From: Erwinia_E haradaeae_B
Lineage (GTDB): Bacteria; Pseudomonadota; Gammaproteobacteria; Enterobacterales; Enterobacteriaceae
Reading direction: 5' to 3'
Assembly: GCF_900698985.1 (NCBI RefSeq)
Contig: NZ_LR217730.1
Coordinates: 248,001 to 312,000 of the forward strand
DNA: 64,000 bases
This document shows, one piece after another, positions 61,089 through 64,000 of this stretch. A program made the position numbers and the translations under genes. The notes beneath the pieces are model-generated. The model was not told the origin of the DNA, ran no database searches, and saw nothing but the letters and a program-made list of their open reading frames with translations. How positions within the stretch are numbered: the stretch's first letter is position 1; each line of letters starts with the position of its first letter.

Positions 61089-62353
61089 AAATATATCCGT
61101 ATTAAGTAAGAAAGGAAGACACTTTCTCATAAGAAGATGAAATGTAATATAGTATTGCTGATGCAAGATGGTATTATAATATTATGTAGTAGTATCTTTT
61201 TAACTTAGTAGTTTAAAATTAGAGATCTTTTTAGTTTTTTATAATTAATCATAAATATACGAAAATGAATATTAATATATTTTATAAATTAAAACATCTG
61301 TTTTATATCATCTTCTTTAATTTTAAAACACATAATAGTTTAGAGTGAGGTGATTATTATTAATTTATTAGTCTTTTTATTTGATATCTTGTATGATTAA
61401 AAAATCATGGTTAGTATCAATATACATTCGAGTATAATGTTTTGTAATATTATTAGTTTAGTGGCATGTTCTGAATATTTTGGTTAGAGCAGTTAATTCA
61501 TCTATATTGTCTAAGATGTACATTATTTTATCTAAGAGATATATAGATTCTAAGAGATAAATATATTAAGATATAATGATTTCTTGTACTGTTTATTTTT
61601 TACTGTAAAATATGTCTAACTATTATTTTTAATTCTAAAGAAACTTTTAGTGGTAATTAGATTACATTTGATTATAAACACTTTTAATATGTGTTGTGTT
61701 TTATATATAATTATATCATGGTTATGCACAGAATTGTGTATACAATGGTTATGTTAAATAATAGTTATACTAATAGTCACTCCTCTTACTATAAAAAGAA
61801 TTTATATTGTACTGTATAAATTGTTCTATGTGAATCGTAAGATCTGAACTTATTTCTTAATTCTTTAAATATGTTATGTTTTTATTTAGGCGATGAATGG
61901 TTTATGATGAAAATCATCTAGATTAATATAATAGACGTTAATGCAATCGAATAATATCCTCATAACTAATCTTTAAAGTAAGCAGTTATTAATTATTGTG
62001 GAACTACAGATAACAACATCTTAATTACTATATTTTATTCGATAATGATCAGAGTTTCATGGTGTCAGCATATAGTGAAAATATCAAAAAACAGTATACT
62101 CACCCTATATTGGAGTAATGAGTAAAAACTTTATAGTAGATTACACTATATGTACAAGACATTATCTATCCTTCGTGATAATTATGTAATAATGAGAGCT
62201 ACGCATAAAGAACACTCTGTGTTCTCGAAGATATTTATTAATGACATTCTGAAGAGCCTATTTAGTTTAAAACTAATAGGTTTTTTTATTGGACATGTAT
62301 AATTTTAACTACAAAATAATATACTTAGTATTATATATTCTATAGGGGTAATT
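61089..62353. other. Divergent region between map and rpsB, 1.3 kb
   Basis: Longer than the E. coli spacer. The last 150 bases form the structured rpsB leader. The rest is AT-rich; I see no gene. Promoters for both genes must lie here, but I could not single one out. Confidence 0.5.
62209..62290 (+). promoter_or_regulatory. Structured rpsB leader with terminator-like hairpin
   Basis: Two stems precede rpsB. The first is AGAACAC/GTGTTCT with a 3-base loop (62209-62225). The second is CCTAT-T-TAGTT / AACTA-ATAGG (62257-62280) followed directly by seven T (62281-62287), the form of an intrinsic terminator, 64 bases before the start codon. In E. coli this position holds the t44/tff RNA, now regarded as the rpsB leader, through which S2 represses its own operon. 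A terminator here would suggest attenuation, or ends an upstream transcript. Confidence 0.55.
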
Positions 62354-63040
62354 ATGGAAACTATTTCTATGCATGAAATGCTTCAAGCAGGCGTACACTT
62401 TGGTCACCAGACTCGATATTGGAATCCAAAAATGAAACCGTTTATTTTTGGGTCCCGCAATAAGGTTCATATTATTAATCTTGAAAAAACTGTCCTTATG
62501 TTTAATGAAGCTTTATCTGAAATTACAAAGATCTCTGCCCGTAAAGGTAAAATCCTGTTTGTTGGTACTAAGCGTTCGGCAAATTTAGCTATTAAAAAGC
62601 ACGCTTTGAGTTGTGATCAATTTTTTGTTAATCACCGTTGGTTGGGTGGTATGCTGACTAATTGGAAAACAGTGCGTCAGTCTATTAAGCGCTTAAAAGA
62701 GTTAGAAATTCAGTCTCAGGATGGCACCTTTGAGAAATTGACTAAAAAAGAAGCTTTGATTCGTATTGGTCAGTTAGCTAAGCTAGAAAATAGTTTGGGT
62801 GGGATTAAGGATATGGGTGGCCTGCCAGATGCACTATTTGTTGTTGATGCTCATCATGAGCATATTGCGATTAAAGAAGCAAATAATTTAGGTATTCTAG
62901 TATTTTCTATTGTAGATACCAATTCTGATCCAGCTGGTGTTGATTTTATTATTCCCGGAAATGATGATGCTATTCGTGCTATCAATTTATATCTAACAAT
63001 CGTAGAGGCTACTATTCGTGATGGGTTATCCAAAGTATAA
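62354..63040 (+). CDS. rpsB: 30S ribosomal protein S2
   Basis: Small-subunit protein that joins late and contacts S1. It has 228 residues against 241 in E. coli; the loss is confined to the variable acidic C-terminus. AGVHFGHQTRYWNPKMKPFI, FVGTKRSA, FFVNHRWLGGMLTNWKTV, LGGIKDMGGLPDALFVVD and VDTNSDPAGVDFIIPGND are conserved. GGGG lies 5-9 bases before ATG 62354. It precedes tsf as in nearly all bacteria. Confidence 0.98.
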   Translation: METISMHEMLQAGVHFGHQTRYWNPKMKPFIFGSRNKVHIINLEKTVLMFNEALSEITKISARKGKILFVGTKRSANLAIKKHALSCDQFFVNHRWLGGMLTNWKTVRQSIKRLKELEIQSQDGTFEKLTKKEALIRIGQLAKLENSLGGIKDMGGLPDALFVVDAHHEHIAIKEANNLGILVFSIVDTNSDPAGVDFIIPGNDDAIRAINLYLTIVEATIRDGLSKV

Positions 63041-63293
63041 TTTAGATTAAATAATAGCATGTAAAAAATTATTGAATTATTATTTCAGATGTACCAGGTA
63101 TATTTTATTTTTTGTTAGTAAATAGTTATTACGAGATAATGATTTGGATAGATTGTGAGATTTTGACTTTTTCGGGTAGTTATTATATGATTTATTTTTA
63201 AAAGAAATTGGTATTTTGTTTAAAGAAATACAATTGTGTATTACATACATGTATGCATTTTAAACATCATGCGAGTCAATTTAGGAGAAAAGA

Positions 63294-64000
63294 ATGGTTC
63301 AGATTACCGCTGCTCTAGTAAAAGATTTACGAGAACGCACCGGTGCAGGTATCATGGATTGTAAAAAAGTGCTCACTGATGCGCATGGTAATATTGATTT
63401 GGCCATAAAATATATGCGTCAAACTGGTATAATTAAAGGAGCAAAAAAAGCGAAAAATATAGCTGCAGAAGGTTTGATTAGATGTAAAATTATAGAAAAT
63501 TATGGTGTTCTGTTAGAGATTAACTGTCAGACAGATTTTGTGGTGAAGGATGTTAGGTTTCAATTATTTGCTGATAAAGTACTTGATGCGGCTATTGTTG
63601 ATAATGTAATAGATGCAAAAAAACTAGAAGATAAGTTTGAAGAAGAGCGTATGTTTTTAATTTCTCATTTTGGTGAGAATATTAATATTCGACGTATAGT
63701 GTCTCTACAAGGTGAAGTCTTGGGGCAGTATTTGCATGATCAGCGTATTGGTGTGCTAGTTTCTTTGACAAGATCAAACGTCAACTTTGCTAAAAAAATT
63801 GCTATGCATATTGCAGCGAGCAAACCTGAATTTATTGCACCAAAAGATATATCATCTGAAATTTTAGAAAAAGAATATCAAGTTCAGTTAGAAATTGCAA
63901 TGCAATCTGGTAAAGCAAAAGAGATTGCTGAAAAAATAGTAATAGGTAGAATGCAGAAATTTATTCGAGAAATATCTCTAATTAGTCAGCCATTTATTTT
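63294..64000 (+). CDS. tsf: Elongation factor Ts (C-terminus beyond the window)
   Basis: Guanine-nucleotide exchange factor for EF-Tu. The window holds 235 codons of about 283. The N-terminal domain LVKDLRERTGAGIMDCKK and the D81-F82 pair of the TDFV motif (NCQTDFVVKD), which inserts near the EF-Tu magnesium site, are present. FGENINIRR, HIAASKPEF and EYQVQLEIAMQSGK follow. AGGAG sits before ATG 63294. It lies 253 bases after rpsB with no obvious terminator between. Confidence 0.97.
   Translation, partial: MVQITAALVKDLRERTGAGIMDCKKVLTDAHGNIDLAIKYMRQTGIIKGAKKAKNIAAEGLIRCKIIENYGVLLEINCQTDFVVKDVRFQLFADKVLDAAIVDNVIDAKKLEDKFEEERMFLISHFGENINIRRIVSLQGEVLGQYLHDQRIGVLVSLTRSNVNFAKKIAMHIAASKPEFIAPKDISSEILEKEYQVQLEIAMQSGKAKEIAEKIVIGRMQKFIREISLISQPFI

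Overview
This window looks like chromosome from a host-restricted, genome-reduced gammaproteobacterium of the Enterobacterales, most likely an insect endosymbiont. Nearly every protein aligns along its length with an Escherichia coli or Klebsiella housekeeping protein. Base composition is very AT-rich. I see no insertion sequences, prophage, CRISPR, toxin-antitoxin genes or transcription factors. I cannot assign a genus from sequence alone.

Layout. 1-4820: partial gnd and the LPS operon waaA-waaE-coaD (minus). 6140-6216: tRNA-Pro(GGG). 7676-10844: dnaK-dnaJ behind a sigma-32-type promoter. 11680-15288: ubiG, tRNA-Asn, ispB, divergent rplU-rpmA. 16514-25567: obgE, yoaE, murJ, lolA, proS, separated by long spacers. 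25901-31500: yqjA, clpPX, ubiA. 31979-34231: two LPS-core glycosyltransferases. 35765-41360: pgm, rluB, galU, grxD, pgpC. 43786-47444: plsB and a UDP-glucuronate 4-epimerase. 49073-52248: ribD-ribE-nusB-thiL. 52716-57471: serS, asd, gmhB (minus). 60297-64000: map, then rpsB and partial tsf on the other strand.

How the genes fit together. The strongest theme is the envelope: Kdo, heptose and UDP-sugar supply (waaA, gmhB, galU, pgm, a UDP-GalA-forming epimerase), core glycosyltransferases (WaaE, WabG-like, WabH-like), lipid II flipping (murJ), lipoprotein transport (lolA), phospholipid synthesis (plsB, pgpC) and membrane homeostasis (yqjA). Other groups are ubiquinone (ispB, ubiA, ubiG), riboflavin (ribD, ribE) and thiamine diphosphate (thiL), translation (rplU, rpmA, rpsB, tsf, proS, serS, rluB, map, obgE) and protein quality control (dnaK, dnaJ, clpP, clpX).

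The most unusual property is the gene-poor layout. By my tally of CDS lengths only about 57% of the window is coding, and the rest is long, mostly stop-filled AT-rich DNA. Several spacers sit exactly where an E. coli-like gene order expects a gene, and reading them by eye gives short degraded protein matches in the right order and strand: glnD after map, tig before clpP, yhbE between rpmA and obgE, seqA before pgm. I interpret these as gene fossils. I did not find a convincing novel multi-gene system. The best candidates for new biology are structured RNA or DNA elements: a perfect 15-bp hairpin between dnaK and dnaJ, a terminator-like leader before rpsB, and several large perfect inverted repeats in otherwise featureless spacers.
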